Source: Jaltomata sinuosa (Eukaryota > Streptophyta > Magnoliopsida > Solanales > Solanaceae). Taken from it: a DNA stretch of 64,000 bases. Shown piece after piece: positions 1-11,500 of the stretch. A program made the translations under genes and the position numbers. Numbering within the stretch: the stretch's first letter is position 1; each line of letters starts with the position of its first letter. The notes beneath the pieces were generated by a model. That model was not told where the DNA came from, ran no database searches, and saw only the letters and a list, made by a program, of their open reading frames with translations. The stretch lies in assembly GCA_003996215.1 (NCBI GenBank), contig QJPP01005196.1, positions 19,057 through 83,056 of the forward strand. Reading direction: 5' to 3'.

Positions 1-2394
1 AAGTTACAATCACAATTTCAAGATTTCAATCTTAAAATGTTTACTTCGGATAATGTGATTGAATTATTAAAAGAAGTTACTGATAACAAACTTCGAGAAA
101 AGATTATTAATCTTGCCACTGCTAATGATTCTAGCTCTTCAAAACCATTTATGGACAACAAGAAAAATGATTTTGAATATCAGGCCCCTTATTCTCTAAA
201 AGAGGTTGATAACCGATTAATGATAAAAAATTCTTTTATTGAAAAAGATGCTTCTTTTGATGATCTAAAAGAAGAGGTTGAAAATCTCAAGAGAGAAATA
301 AAAACTCTCAAGCATAATCAAGCCATTTCCGATAAAAGGATTTCTCAGATTGAGGAAAGTCATATCAGTCCTATTCAGGCCAGTTCTTCAAAAGGAAAAG
401 AGGTTTGCCATGATGAACCCACTACTAGTGATCCTGAAACTAATATGTTTTTAGGAATGATGCACGTTGTCACTGCTCACAAATGGTATGTTAAATGCAC
501 CATTTTAATTGATAATAGTTTCTCTATTACTAATATTGCTATGATCGACAGCGGTGCAGATGTTAGCTGCATTCAAGAAGGTCTTGTCCCCTCAAAATAT
601 TTTCAAAAAACTGCGCATATGGTAAAATCCGCATCAGGTCATACTTTAGATATAAAGTATAAACTTTCAAATACAAAAATTTGCCAGAACAAGGTTTGCA
701 TTCCACATTTCTTCTTCCTGGTAAAAAATCAGTTGCATCCTCCAATTATACTTGGAACGCCTTTTATAAATGCAATCTATCCTTTCACGCATATTGATTC
801 AAAAGGATTTTCAGCTTCATATGAAGACAATGAAATAAGTTATACTTTCATCACGGAGCCAGTAACTCGTGAAATTGATGCTTTAATTAAAATAAAGCAA
901 AAATATGTTGATTCTTTACAATATGAACTCTTTAGCATGAATATATTTGAGTCTCTCAAATCTGCTAAAATAAAGGAAAAAATAAAATTGATTTCCGAAC
1001 AGATCGCCATTGATATTTGCGCAGATCACCCCAGTGCCTTTTGGAATCGCAAAAAGCACATTGTTACTCTTCCATATGAGGAGGATTTTTCAAAGGATAA
1101 TATCCCAACCAAGTCTCGTCCCTGCCAAATGAATTCTTAATTAGTGGAATTCTGAAAAAGGGAAATCGATACTTTACTGCAAAAGGGTTTAATAAAACCA
1201 TCAAAATCTCCTTGGTCATGCACAGCGTTTTATGTAAATAATGTTGCAGAAAAGGAACGAGGAGCTCCCAGGTTAGTAATAAATTACAAGCCTTTAAACA
1301 AATGTTTAAAATGGGTAAGGTATCCTATTCCCAATAAACGAGATTTATTATCCAGGTTATACGACACCAATATATTTTCAAAATTTGATTTAAAATCAGG
1401 ATATTGGCAGATTCAGATTTTCAAAGAGCATTCTTATAGGACTGCCTTTAATGTACCTTTTGGGCAATACGAGTGGAATGTCATGCCATTTGGTTTAAAA
1501 AACGCCACATCAGAATTTCAAAAAATTATGAATGACATCTTCAATCCATATATGGATTTTACTATTGTTTATATTGATGATATTCTGGTGTTTTCTAAAA
1601 CCCTTGAAATGCATATAAAACACCTTGATATCTTCAAGAAAATTGTTATACAAAATGGTTTAGTTATTTCAAAACCAAAAATGAGTCTGTTTCAAACAGA
1701 AGTTCGCTTTCTCGGACACCTAATTTGTCAAGGAAAAGTCACTCCTATCCAAAGGGCCATTGACTTTGCATCAAAGTTCCCTGACATTATTACTGATAGA
1801 ACTCAGTTACAGAGATTCTTGGGTAGTTTAAATTACATCTCCCCGTTTTATAAGAATCTTTCTCGTGATTTACCTCTGTTATATGACAGGTTGAAGAAGG
1901 ATTATAAATCCCCGTGGACTAATAGTCACACCACTTTGGTAAAAAATATCAAATTACGAGTTCAGTCTTTACCCTGCTTAACTCTTGCTAACCCTTCTTG
2001 GAAAAAAATTATTGAAACAGATGCTTCAAATATTGGTTACGGTGGGATTCTTAAACAGATTAATCCCAATGACAAAAATGAATATCTTATAAGATTTCAT
2101 TCAGGAAAATGGACAGAAGCCCAGAAAAAATATGCAACTGTGGCTCATGAAATGCTTACGATTGTTAAGTGTGTCCTTAAATTTCAAGATGATTTATATA
2201 ATCAGAAGTTTTTAATAAAAACTGATGCTCAATCAGTCAAATACATGTTTGACAAAGATTTTAAGCATGATGCGTCTAAACTTATTTTTGCAAGGTGGCA
2301 GGCTCAACTAGCCCCATTTGACTTTGATATTCATTATAAAAAGGGAATTGATAATTCTCTACCAGACTTCTTATCAAGAGAGTATATTCAATAA
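1..2394 (+). pseudogene. Endogenous pararetrovirus polyprotein (aspartic protease - reverse transcriptase - RNase H), 5'-truncated by window edge, two in-frame stops
   Basis: The frame is open from base 1 and the first ATG is at 37, so the true start may lie to the left. In order it encodes a Lys/Glu-rich probable coiled coil (about nt 240-365), a retropepsin-type protease with an Asp-Ser-Gly active site (nt 547-555), a reverse transcriptase with the YIDD catalytic box (nt 1570-1581), and an RNase H domain ending at 2394. This order, without an integrase, is that of Caulimoviridae; the RT resembles TVCV-type solendoviruses (family knowledge, not a search). The protease block and the RT are in one frame, but that frame is cut by TAA at 1138-1140 and TGA at 1153-1155, so no full product can be made. 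No frameshift was seen. Such copies are integrated, normally silent relics of plant DNA viruses. Confidence 0.85.
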
Positions 2395-2395
2395 A

Positions 2396-2581
2396 ATGTA
2401 TTATACTTCTTTTTTTCCTGAAAAAACCTTGATTTCTATTTTAAAGGTAATTACATTACCTAAAGATCTAAAAATCCTCATTATTGATATTATCATGGAT
2501 GATCTAATAAGAGAAGATTTCTCTATTTTTGACTACTCTGAAGTAGTTCGCGAAGACTTAACAGATTATTTTTCAGAATGA
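2396..2581 (+). CDS. Small ORF (61 aa) between pol and ORF4 of the pararetrovirus
   Basis: The ATG at 2396-2398 lies one base after the TAA that ends the polymerase gene (2392-2394). The ORF's own TGA (2579-2581) overlaps the ATG of the next gene (2578-2580) as ATGA. The product starts MYYTSFFPEK, has a hydrophobic middle (ILIIDII) and an acidic C-terminal half. It is intact, whereas both neighbours carry stops. Tight stop/start coupling is typical of caulimovirids, which use polycistronic translation by reinitiation. I do not recognise the protein. It could be a genuine small viral gene or a chance ORF in a short intergenic gap. Confidence 0.4.
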   Translation: MYYTSFFPEKTLISILKVITLPKDLKILIIDIIMDDLIREDFSIFDYSEVVREDLTDYFSE

Positions 2582-4050
2582 CTAATCTGTTTTCCTTCAG
2601 GATGGACCCGCCTTGGCGGCAAGTTCGAGGAAGAGGAAGGGGAAGATCAGCCCCAGGAAGGTCCTCTCAGAATAACAGTTCTCAAGGATCGTCATATCGA
2701 TCAAGCTACCCAGTCCTACAGCTGGGAAATAGGAGCCTATTTAATCAAAGGATTCCTAATGAAGGAGAAGCTTCGTCTTATGCCGCCGCTGTCCCACAGC
2801 AGGTCATTAATTTGGAAGAAATTCCAAAAGATAGCCCGTTATACGAGCATGCGCAAGCATATTTGCAGGCACAAAAGCAAAAAGGTGATACCTTTGCTTC
2901 GGTCACAAAGGAGGATAATGATGATATCAAATCCTACGAAAAACTCCCAAAAAGAGAAATTATATTTCTTTTAGAAAACTGTGATATTCAGAGAAAGAAC
3001 GAACCATGGAAGATATTCCAGCGGTATCTAATTAAAGGGTTATATTACCCGAGTGAGTCATATAAAACTCGGGCATATTATGAAACAATCTTAACAAGCA
3101 CCGGAAGTGCCGAAGTTCAACACTTCATGAGTGCTGGTTATACTATTGAAGAGGGAGTTTATAACTTCTCGAAGATTGTTATTAAACAGATTATATCTGT
3201 CGAAGATTAGGGTATGTCAACCATGAGAGAAAGGCAGATCAGCCTTAAAGGCATTTCTATAAGTTTCACTTACTGGGATTATATTCAAGCCTTTGATAAA
3301 GTCTTTTACTATAATAATGAAAGAAACAAGCACACATGGTTTGTTAAAATCTGTGCAAAAATATTTACAGGGACAATCCCTAATTGGTTTATCAACTGGT
3401 GGACATACCACGGACCTACGGTGAACATTTTACCACCGATATTTCTTCAGTTATACAGAGAATGGGCAAAAGTGTCCCCCTTTATGAATGAATTATATCT
3501 CGCAGATCATATCTGCTGGCTGGAGAAAATCGACCAAGTCTATTTTTTCATTGAATTCTCGATACCGTGGATTCATAAATGGACTCCAGAGGTCGGCTTC
3601 ACAGAAGAAAATATTCCCGCGTTATACCGGGTCTTCTACAACAATTTCTGGGAAAAATTGCTCAGAAAAGATACCAAGTCCAAAGAAATGATTGGGCAAG
3701 AATTAATTGATACTATTGAAAAAACCGTTGAAGAATATAAAACCCTTCCTCAGAAAAAGATTAATGTCCATAATCCCTCAGTTATACATATGGCCAGAAG
3801 AATCTCCACTCAAGAAGGAGACAAAGAAGCCATGATAAGCGCTTATTTGGAAGAAGTAAAAAGAAATTTGCTAGAAAATATAACTCAGATTGATAAATCT
3901 GATACTTCAATGCGAAGTGAAACTAGCAATGAAGAAGCCCAGCGCAACAATGAAGAGGTTATATTATCCACTGAAGAGTTGCAGGATACCGAGGACTTAT
4001 TACTGTCCTTGAAAGCCATGGAAAGAAGACATGGCAAAAAGAAGATGTGA
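2578..4050 (+). pseudogene. Pararetrovirus ORF4-type gene (inclusion-body/transactivator-like), one in-frame amber stop
   Basis: One frame runs from ATG 2578 to TGA 4048-4050 (about 490 codons) but is interrupted by TAG at 3208-3210. The halves are 210 aa and about 278 aa. The N-terminus is rich in Arg-Gly (RGRGRGRSAPGR) followed by Ser/Asn/Gln. The C-half is rich in Trp and aromatic residues (motifs such as IPNWFINWW) and ends in a charged, Glu/Lys-rich tail. Position downstream of RT and upstream of the TATA/leader region matches the transactivator/inclusion-body gene of caulimovirids, and the RG-rich basic N-terminus suggests nucleic acid binding (inference). The ATG after the amber (3214) could start a C-terminal half only. 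A read-through function is possible, but a simple inactivating mutation is more likely. Confidence 0.65.
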
Positions 4051-4170
4051 GGAAGACAGAAGATAAAACTGTCACTATCATTATACAGTATATGAACTGT
4101 TTAAACAGTAGATTCACTGTTTAGGGACCCATCCCTACTGTACATAGATTCCTTATGTTTTATTTCTTTT

Positions 4171-4180
4171 CTATATAAAG
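4171..4180 (+). promoter_or_regulatory. Pararetrovirus TATA box
   Basis: CTATATAAAG lies about 120 bp after the ORF4 stop, followed by an A-rich run and a CT-repeat (4236-4258). Caulimovirid pregenomic RNA promoters sit in exactly this large intergenic region with a TATATAA core. It is about 1.3 kb upstream of the casein kinase start codon on the same strand. Confidence 0.55.
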
Positions 4181-4306
4181 TCCTCATTTTGTTAAGTAAG
4201 AGGACACAAAAAAAAAAACAAAAAAAAAATTTAGGAGCTCTCTCTCTCTCTCTCTCTTAGTTTTGTAAAGAAAATATCAGAAAGCGTTTGCCGCTATCCG
4301 ATTCTT

Positions 4307-4312
4307 AATAAA
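4307..4312 (+). terminator. Pararetrovirus poly(A) signal candidate
   Basis: AATAAA occurs about 135 bp downstream of the TATA box. In caulimovirids the poly(A) signal lies shortly downstream of the transcription start, giving a terminally redundant RNA; spacing here fits that pattern. Confidence 0.45.
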
Positions 4313-4939
4313 AAATTTGGATCAGTTTCGCAAGCAACCTTTGGCTCTTGGTCGTCTGCGAAGGTATTTACTTTTTAAATTTTTAAAATAGTTCTCTTCT
4401 CCTAGCTAGGACTATGTCCGGCTAAACGGCTTCCATGTCTATGTCTTTTACCTAACGTCTCTCCTATATGCACCATGAACGGATCTAAGCTTTATTAAAA
4501 TAGAAAGGAATTTCTTGTAAAGTTTCTTGACTTGGTTCTGAGATGGTGGTACAGTCGGATCTAGAACTACTCTTATTGTCTCTGTCTGGCAAGCCTGTAG
4601 CAAGCCATGACCTCCTTAGCCCGAGATATGTGTTGAAAAGGGCGCCTCTTGGTCCGGTTAGAACCGCTATTGGGTTAGAACCGTTGGACAAGAGTATGAT
4701 AAGAGTATGTGCTATGTTCCTGACAGGCCCTTTGCTCAGGTAAAAGAGTTAGTCTCTTCCATACAGTCTTAAGAAATTATATGAAAAATTCCCGAATATT
4801 TCAGTTCTTATGCCTGCGTTTATGCGCCAGTATAAGGATGCTGAATTGCTAGATCATAGACTATGGCGGATTACCGCCCGGTCTCAGATCCTGCTATCTG
4901 CTCGGTTTTAATTAGTTAAATGACATCATTTTTTATAAT

Positions 4940-4940
<1 letters not shown>

Positions 4941-5017
<77 letters not shown>
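4941..5017. repeat. (AAT)n microsatellite
   Basis: About 25 uninterrupted AAT units. It sits at the apparent junction between the viral segment and the casein kinase upstream region. Confidence 0.95.
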
Positions 5018-5507
5018 GGACAATTGTTTGGATAAAACAGTGAATGAATAGTCATCCTGTCTAATTTTCTCAACGCACTTTTAAATATTGGGGTTATATT
5101 GTCATAACATTTTTGTTTGCAATAGACTTTGATTCCGGAGACTGGAGCAGTCAACAGGTAAAGTTATTCCGTTAAAATTTTAATATCCCGTTTAAGAGGA
5201 GTATATATTGTGAGTATATTACATATGAAGGATGAAAGAAGATGGAGTGTTAAATTGAAGGGACCATTTGCTAAAAAAACTCAGGGAACGACCATAATGG
5301 TTATGGACAAAATCCCGTCCTAGGGAGGAAAAGTCAAGGATTTAGGAGAATAGTATTCTTCTTGTCTTTCTTAATTCTTCTCTCCAGGAGGAGTTGAATC
5401 CTTCCTCGTACAAGTTCTTGGTTTTCACTTTGATACACCTGAAAACCCCTTTTGTTTCTTTTTTCTTGTTTTTGATTGAATCAAGAACTTGACTTGGGGT
5501 TATATAT
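5018..5507 (+). other. Upstream region / 5' UTR of the casein kinase gene
   Basis: No coding sequence. AT-rich DNA leads into a probable 5' UTR (about 5340-5507). A TATATATA string directly precedes the start codon and is too close to act as its TATA box. No distinctive regulatory element was identified. Confidence 0.3.
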
Positions 5508-8500
5508 ATGGAGAGAATAATTGGAGAAAAGTACAAGTTAGGTAAGAAGATTGGAAGCGGGTCTTTTGGCGTTATATATCTGGGTATGCCCTTTCTTCTG
5601 TTTTTTTCCTCTCATTTCTTTCTATTTTTGGTTGTTATATTTTCAAGAATCTGATTGTTTTTTGTGGTTTCTGCTATTTTTCAGCTACCCACATCGAAAC
5701 CTTTGAGATTGTTGCTGTTAAAATTGTAAGCTTTCTTGCCTAAATGTTATCTCTCTCTTTAATTGGTATAAGTTGTTGTTGTTTGGCAGCTTTATATATA
5801 TAGCTAATCTTTTGTTTAGTTTCCCACCCGGTGTAAATCCGCTGGGTAAAGCGCTCCCTAACAAAGGAGACTTTGTAACAGGGGACTCGAACCTGAGACC
5901 TTTGGTAAGGATGAAGATGTACTTACCGCTCCACCTCAACCCTTGTTGGTTGTATATATTAGCTATGCTAATCATTTAGTACAGCTTTGAACATTATAAG
6001 TCTCCTATCATGTTTATAGATATAATATGCACATCATCAGTCTGATAAGCTTGAGGTGTTTTCCTTGGGTAGATATTAATGGAGACCAGGGGCATTTAGG
6101 TTAAAATTTCAAAATGATGAATATTTGTCCAGAACCAGAAGTTTTTGATATTTGCCAAAGGAAAAAAGAAGTGTTCTAAATACCAAGCTTCAAACTTTAG
6201 ATGTTCCGGTTCATTGTTAGTGTAGTGTATTGATCAATTTACATTTTCATTAAAACACCAACTTGATGTCAAAAATTTATACAAAGTGAGCATTTGGCGT
6301 AAAGAACACCAGTTTTAGAAAATCATCATGCTCTTTCTTAAGTCGTCCGCTCCGCTGCTAAATGACATGCCATAATTTCTCTCAAGAAAATGACATCCCA
6401 TATCACAAACTGCGTTGTTGTTCCCAAACTTTTCTCCTTTCCTCTTGCGCCCCTCTCGTGCCAACTCCAACCAATATGATTAAATTGTAAAAGATTTCGT
6501 CTCTGCTAATTAGGTATAATCTTATCTCTTCCCTCCCCCACTACAATATTACCTCTCCTCCTTTTTAAGGTATCTACTGATTCCATTGAATTTTCTGTCA
6601 AAGAGCCTATGCTCCAGCTACTTAGGCGAATCCGACTCTATTGAACTAGCCTCTTTTCCATTTGTCCATACGGGAACCCTTCTATTTTGCACCACATTGG
6701 GCCATTGATTGTCGGGATTTGCTTCTTTGCCCACTTATTTCTGCCTTTTGTTGAATCTTTTTCACGGCCAGCTAATTATTTTTCATAATACGGTTAACCA
6801 ATATGTTGACTAATCGATGACAATAAATTGGATCCAATTTTGTTGTATTTTTTTCTACAATACCTTGACTTGACATGAGTGTGAAAGTGGTTCAAGAAAC
6901 GCATCCATGACGTGAGTCCCTTCCTTACTTTGCACCACATCCTGGCGTTGCTGTGGCTGGATTAGCTTCTTTATCCATACTCATTCATGATGTGGGAACC
7001 CTAGCTCATACTCCCTCCCATCAAGTCGGCAATGTGATGAAACCCCTGGCTTTATTTTTATCACATGTGTGCGATGGAATACGTGCCTAGGTGAGCACGT
7101 TCTAATGATATATGTATTGTGAAAATTCATCATGAATCGACTAGTTGTATGCTGGCTGCTAGCCTAACCGCAATCCTCCTTTTTTATCCGGGTTTGGCAC
7201 CGGCATTGTGAGTAATCTCGTACTGGCAGAGTTACTGAACAATCATGCATAAAAGATTTCTCAACTTCATCGCATTCCCAGCCTTAGATGTCCTCCTAAA
7301 ACTTATAGCACGTGGTCCATTGATCATCAGAATTCAAGTAATCGTTTGCTGTAACTTCTATGACATTCACTGAAGAATTGCCAAACCATTTACCTGAGGG
7401 TAGCATTCCCCTGTGGTATTCTCTTGAACCATAAATCTTTTGAGAGATGTACTAGTATCATTATCCTCATGATAATCAATGCATCTCATGAACTTTTCCA
7501 TTCCCTTTATAATTCGCTTCACTTGGTCACTCAATCCCCCCTCTGCCAGTCATCCATCTTCTAGTAATCAATATTTGGTACTATTATCATCCTCGATATA
7601 GTGCTTTCCTCTTTTGGAAATATTCATAACCGTTTCTGTAGTAGTGCCATCCAGAAGGTGGGCATCCTTCGGATTCACCATCCCCCACTGAAAGTGGAAA
7701 TAATTAACTTCCTCCATTCCGAATAATATCTCTTACCCCTTTTCTATGCCTGAGAAATATTTCATCATATTCTTTTATCTTTTTGCAACATTTGCTTTCA
7801 TAAAGCATTCTCCTCTTGAGCAAATCTTTCATCCTCCTCCTCCTTGTTTGTGTAATTATCTGTTGAACAGATGCGGTATACTCCTCTAGTCCAATTTTGG
7901 TCCCAAATTCCAATATCATGGGGTTTCTTTCCGAAACACAATTTGGTATGCTCATTTGCCTATTGCCGCTTTGAGTTCGTAGACGAGTCACCTCGTTTGT
8001 GTGGATTTATTACATAATTAACTATTCTTTCTGTCATCAATATGTATGCACGTGAATTTATTACATTATCTTCCTAAAGATTATTGTTGATCTGCTGGCT
8101 CCTCCATCTGCAAGCATGTGATACTGGTCAATCCAATGTAGTTTGTAGATTAATTTGATCCCATAATTTTATCCTGCCTTTTCCATTTCTATAGCATGAT
8201 GTATTTCTTGGTTTAGTCCAACCAAATAATCTTCCTTAGTTATGTATTTTTCAAACAATACTTATAATATTACTGATAAAATTCATCGAGTTGCGCTCAA
8301 GCTGGCCTCGACATCACAGTTATAGAAACAAGTATTACTGATAAAATGCCCAAATATCCATGACATGGATGAAGGATGTGAGGATATCTAGTTTTATGCA
8401 ATGTTTGAGTTAGAAATCTCAGTTGTCATTGGTTATCAAAAGAAAAAATCTTAGTTGCGGTTGCTAGACAGGCTGAATCAGTCATTTGACTCTGCTCTTT

Positions 8501-11500
8501 GTGATTGCAGGAAAATAGGCAGACAAGACACCCTCAGTTGCTTTATGAGGCAAAGCTGTACACTATACTTCAGGGAGGAAGTATGTCTTCCTTGGTTACT
8601 TTATGTGACAATATTTCCTTTTTAGTCCATTCCAAAAAGGACAATTTTTCTAAAGTTGGACGTAATTTAACTTAATTTCCCATTTAACCCTTAATGTGAA
8701 GCTCTTATGGCCACACAACTATCATGGCATGGTTAAGACCACAAGTTCCAAAAGTCTTGTAGCCACACAAATGTTATGGCATGTTTATGACCACAAGTTT
8801 CACAAGTCTTTCTTCTTTTTTAAATTTCGTGCCTATTCAAACATTGCCAGGTAAATTGGAAAGAAAGGAGTATTCATTGTTACTTGTTGGATTTGATTTC
8901 AGGTGGCATTCCTAATATGAAATGGCGTGGGGTCGATGGGAATGACAGCGTCCTCATTATTGACTTGCTTGGTCCCAGTCTTGAAGACCTCGTTGTACAC
9001 TGTGGGAGGAAATTCTCGCTGAAAACTGTCCTAATGTTGGCTGATCAGATGGTAATCAGAATATACCTCTGTTTTCAGAAATGTGTTATCAAGCATGTTT
9101 GTTATGAATGTAATATTGCTGCCTATCTATCATGGAATTATGCTCATAACTGTACTGGGGATTCTTCTGTGACAAGCAGATTACGAGAATAGAGTATCTG
9201 CATTCAAAAGGGTTTCTACATAGAGACATAAAACCAGATAACTTTCTCATGGGTCTTGGCAGAAAGGCAAATCAGGTGAGATGACCTTTTCATATAAGCT
9301 TCACGGTCATTTTTTTCTATAAGCAAGAAATCCCCGAGGACCAGTGACACATGATTCGAAACTCGGTGGATTACAGGCCCGCCCTACCCCTGTCCACTTA
9401 AATACCAGGCTTTTGTCTGCGGCAGGATTCGACCCATGACGTGCCCTTAAACCACACATCATGTGCTGAACTCTTACCACTAGATCAAGCCTAGTAAACG
9501 GGGGGGGGGGGGGGGAGCTGCATAAGCGTCACGGTCATGTCATTTAACCAATTGTTATTTTTCCTGTGATATTCTGTTTTACCCTTGCTTTTCTGTTCTT
9601 GTTTTCCCTATTGGCAAAACAGGTCTACGTTATTGATTTTGGACTTGCAAAAAGATATCGTGACCCCATGACAAACCGTCATATTCCTTACAGGTGCCTA
9701 TATTTGGTTTTATGCAACTTTTCTCTGGAAGCATATGACGTCTGATGTTCAGTATATTCCCTTTTGCCCTGCTTTTTCAGTGATAAAACTTCATTTTAAG
9801 TGAAAATTCAATCGCTACACTTAAATTTTTCTTTGTTATCATTTTTGTTTATATGATACTTGGTCCTTTGTTATCATTAAGGAGTTGATTGAGAATTTGT
9901 GTATTGCTTGAAATTTGTCAAAATTGATAAGGCGTATCCTTTTAATTTATTGAAAAATTCCACTAGACTTGGTAGCCAACATACCCTTAATGCCGAGGAA
10001 TACAAAGTTACCAGTTTCAAAAAAAAAAAAAACCACTAGGCTTCATCACCTAAGAAACAAATGCCTTTTTGCTGGAATTCTGTTTCTTCCCCAATTTCAA
10101 TTTTTTATGTTCTTTACAATTTCTTGAACAGTGGTTCTTGCCACTTCTTGGTGCTGAGTTTTTCTTTCTGTCTCCTATACTGTTGCAGAGAGAACAAGAA
10201 CTTGACAGGGACAGCAAGGTATGCCAGTTGCAATACACATTTGGGAATAGGTAAAATTCTGTTGTATGTTGGTTTCTTGTCTCTGAGATTGGACATTGTA
10301 CTAAAATATCCTCTTTTCAAAATCTCTAGAGCAAAGTCGGAGGGATGATCTGGAATCTCTTGGCTACGTTCTTTTATATTTCTTGAGAGGCAGGTGTGGC
10401 CACTTTTTCTCTATGCTATTTAGTTACTATTGTTGATTTTTCTTTGGTTTGTTTTTTGTTCTTTTCTCTTATTGACAGAATTAATTGGTTGACTTTCTCA
10501 TGTAGCCTTCCATGGCAGGGTCTAAAAGCTGATACAAAGAAGCAAAAATATGACAAGATCCGTGAGAAAAAAGTATCAACAACAATTGAGGTCTGTTTTT
10601 AGAAAGTTGGATGGTATATTCTCTGTTTCTTAATTTGTGTGTATATATAATATAAAGATGGCGGGCTAACTTATGTGCACCTGGAGCTGATTCACTGAGT
10701 GCCTACTACATTTCTCCAGTATAGGTACCGAGCATCTTGCATATCAAGACTTAAGTAGATGGGAAGAATTGATGTTACCTCTACTTGGATCTAAACCGTA
10801 GTTGCCAAGATTGTCACTTCAGCTCTTTGACCTTTAAACGACTCCTTTGGGGGCGGATGACTAGATTCTTGTTCTTTTTGCTTTGAGTTGGTACATCGTT
10901 TTATAGTTCAGACTAGAAGGGGGCCTAAATAGATCGTTCTGTAACTTTGTATTAACTCTCATCCACTATGAGAATTTGGAAATGACCTGTATTTGACCAT
11001 TTGAAATCTAAAGCTTCTTCGAGCATCAGCTGGCCTGTTCAATGCTTGGGCTCTATGTTCGCATAACCCGAAAAATAATTGATGTATCTCAAAGTATTTT
11101 TGTGGTAATGGGTGCTATCATTAAGACTTTATTAGTTAAGACACTCATGGTGGTTTCATTTCATTTAGTTTAATCGATAGTCAACTGACATTCAATTTTC
11201 TCACTATAGGTTTTATGCAAATCTCTTCCAGTGGAGTTTGCTTCATACTTGCATTATTGTCACTCTTTAACATTTGACCAGCGCCCTGATTATGGATTCC
11301 TGAAACGCTTGTTTCGTGACTTATTTACACATGAAGGTACGGATTTTAAATTCAGATTCTAGCACAAGAAAAGTGAAGTTTATGTTGTCGCTGCATTTCT
11401 TACTGTACTCTGACTCCTGATAGGATCTTTTTGGGTCTCATGTGAGAACAAAAAACAAAGAAGTCTGAAAAACATATTATTGTAATCATGAACATGTAAC

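Larger units (their letters stand above)
4051..4938 (+). other. Pararetrovirus intergenic region and leader
   Basis: Non-coding region holding the TATA box, (CT)n tract and AATAAA. Beyond 4320 the sequence has several short ATG ORFs (for example 4543-4743) as expected of a caulimovirid leader with upstream ORFs, but none resembles a known protein. No clear tRNA-Met primer-binding site was recognised. The viral sequence appears to stop near the microsatellite at 4941. Confidence 0.4.

Noticed and set aside
1183..1200. Suspected single-base insertion in the viral reverse transcriptase
   Set aside because: Careful codon counting shows the RT block is in the same frame as the protease block; only the two stop codons upstream are lesions.
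4950..5154. 73-codon ORF with a poly-Ile tail
   Set aside because: Reading of the (AAT)n microsatellite in antisense.
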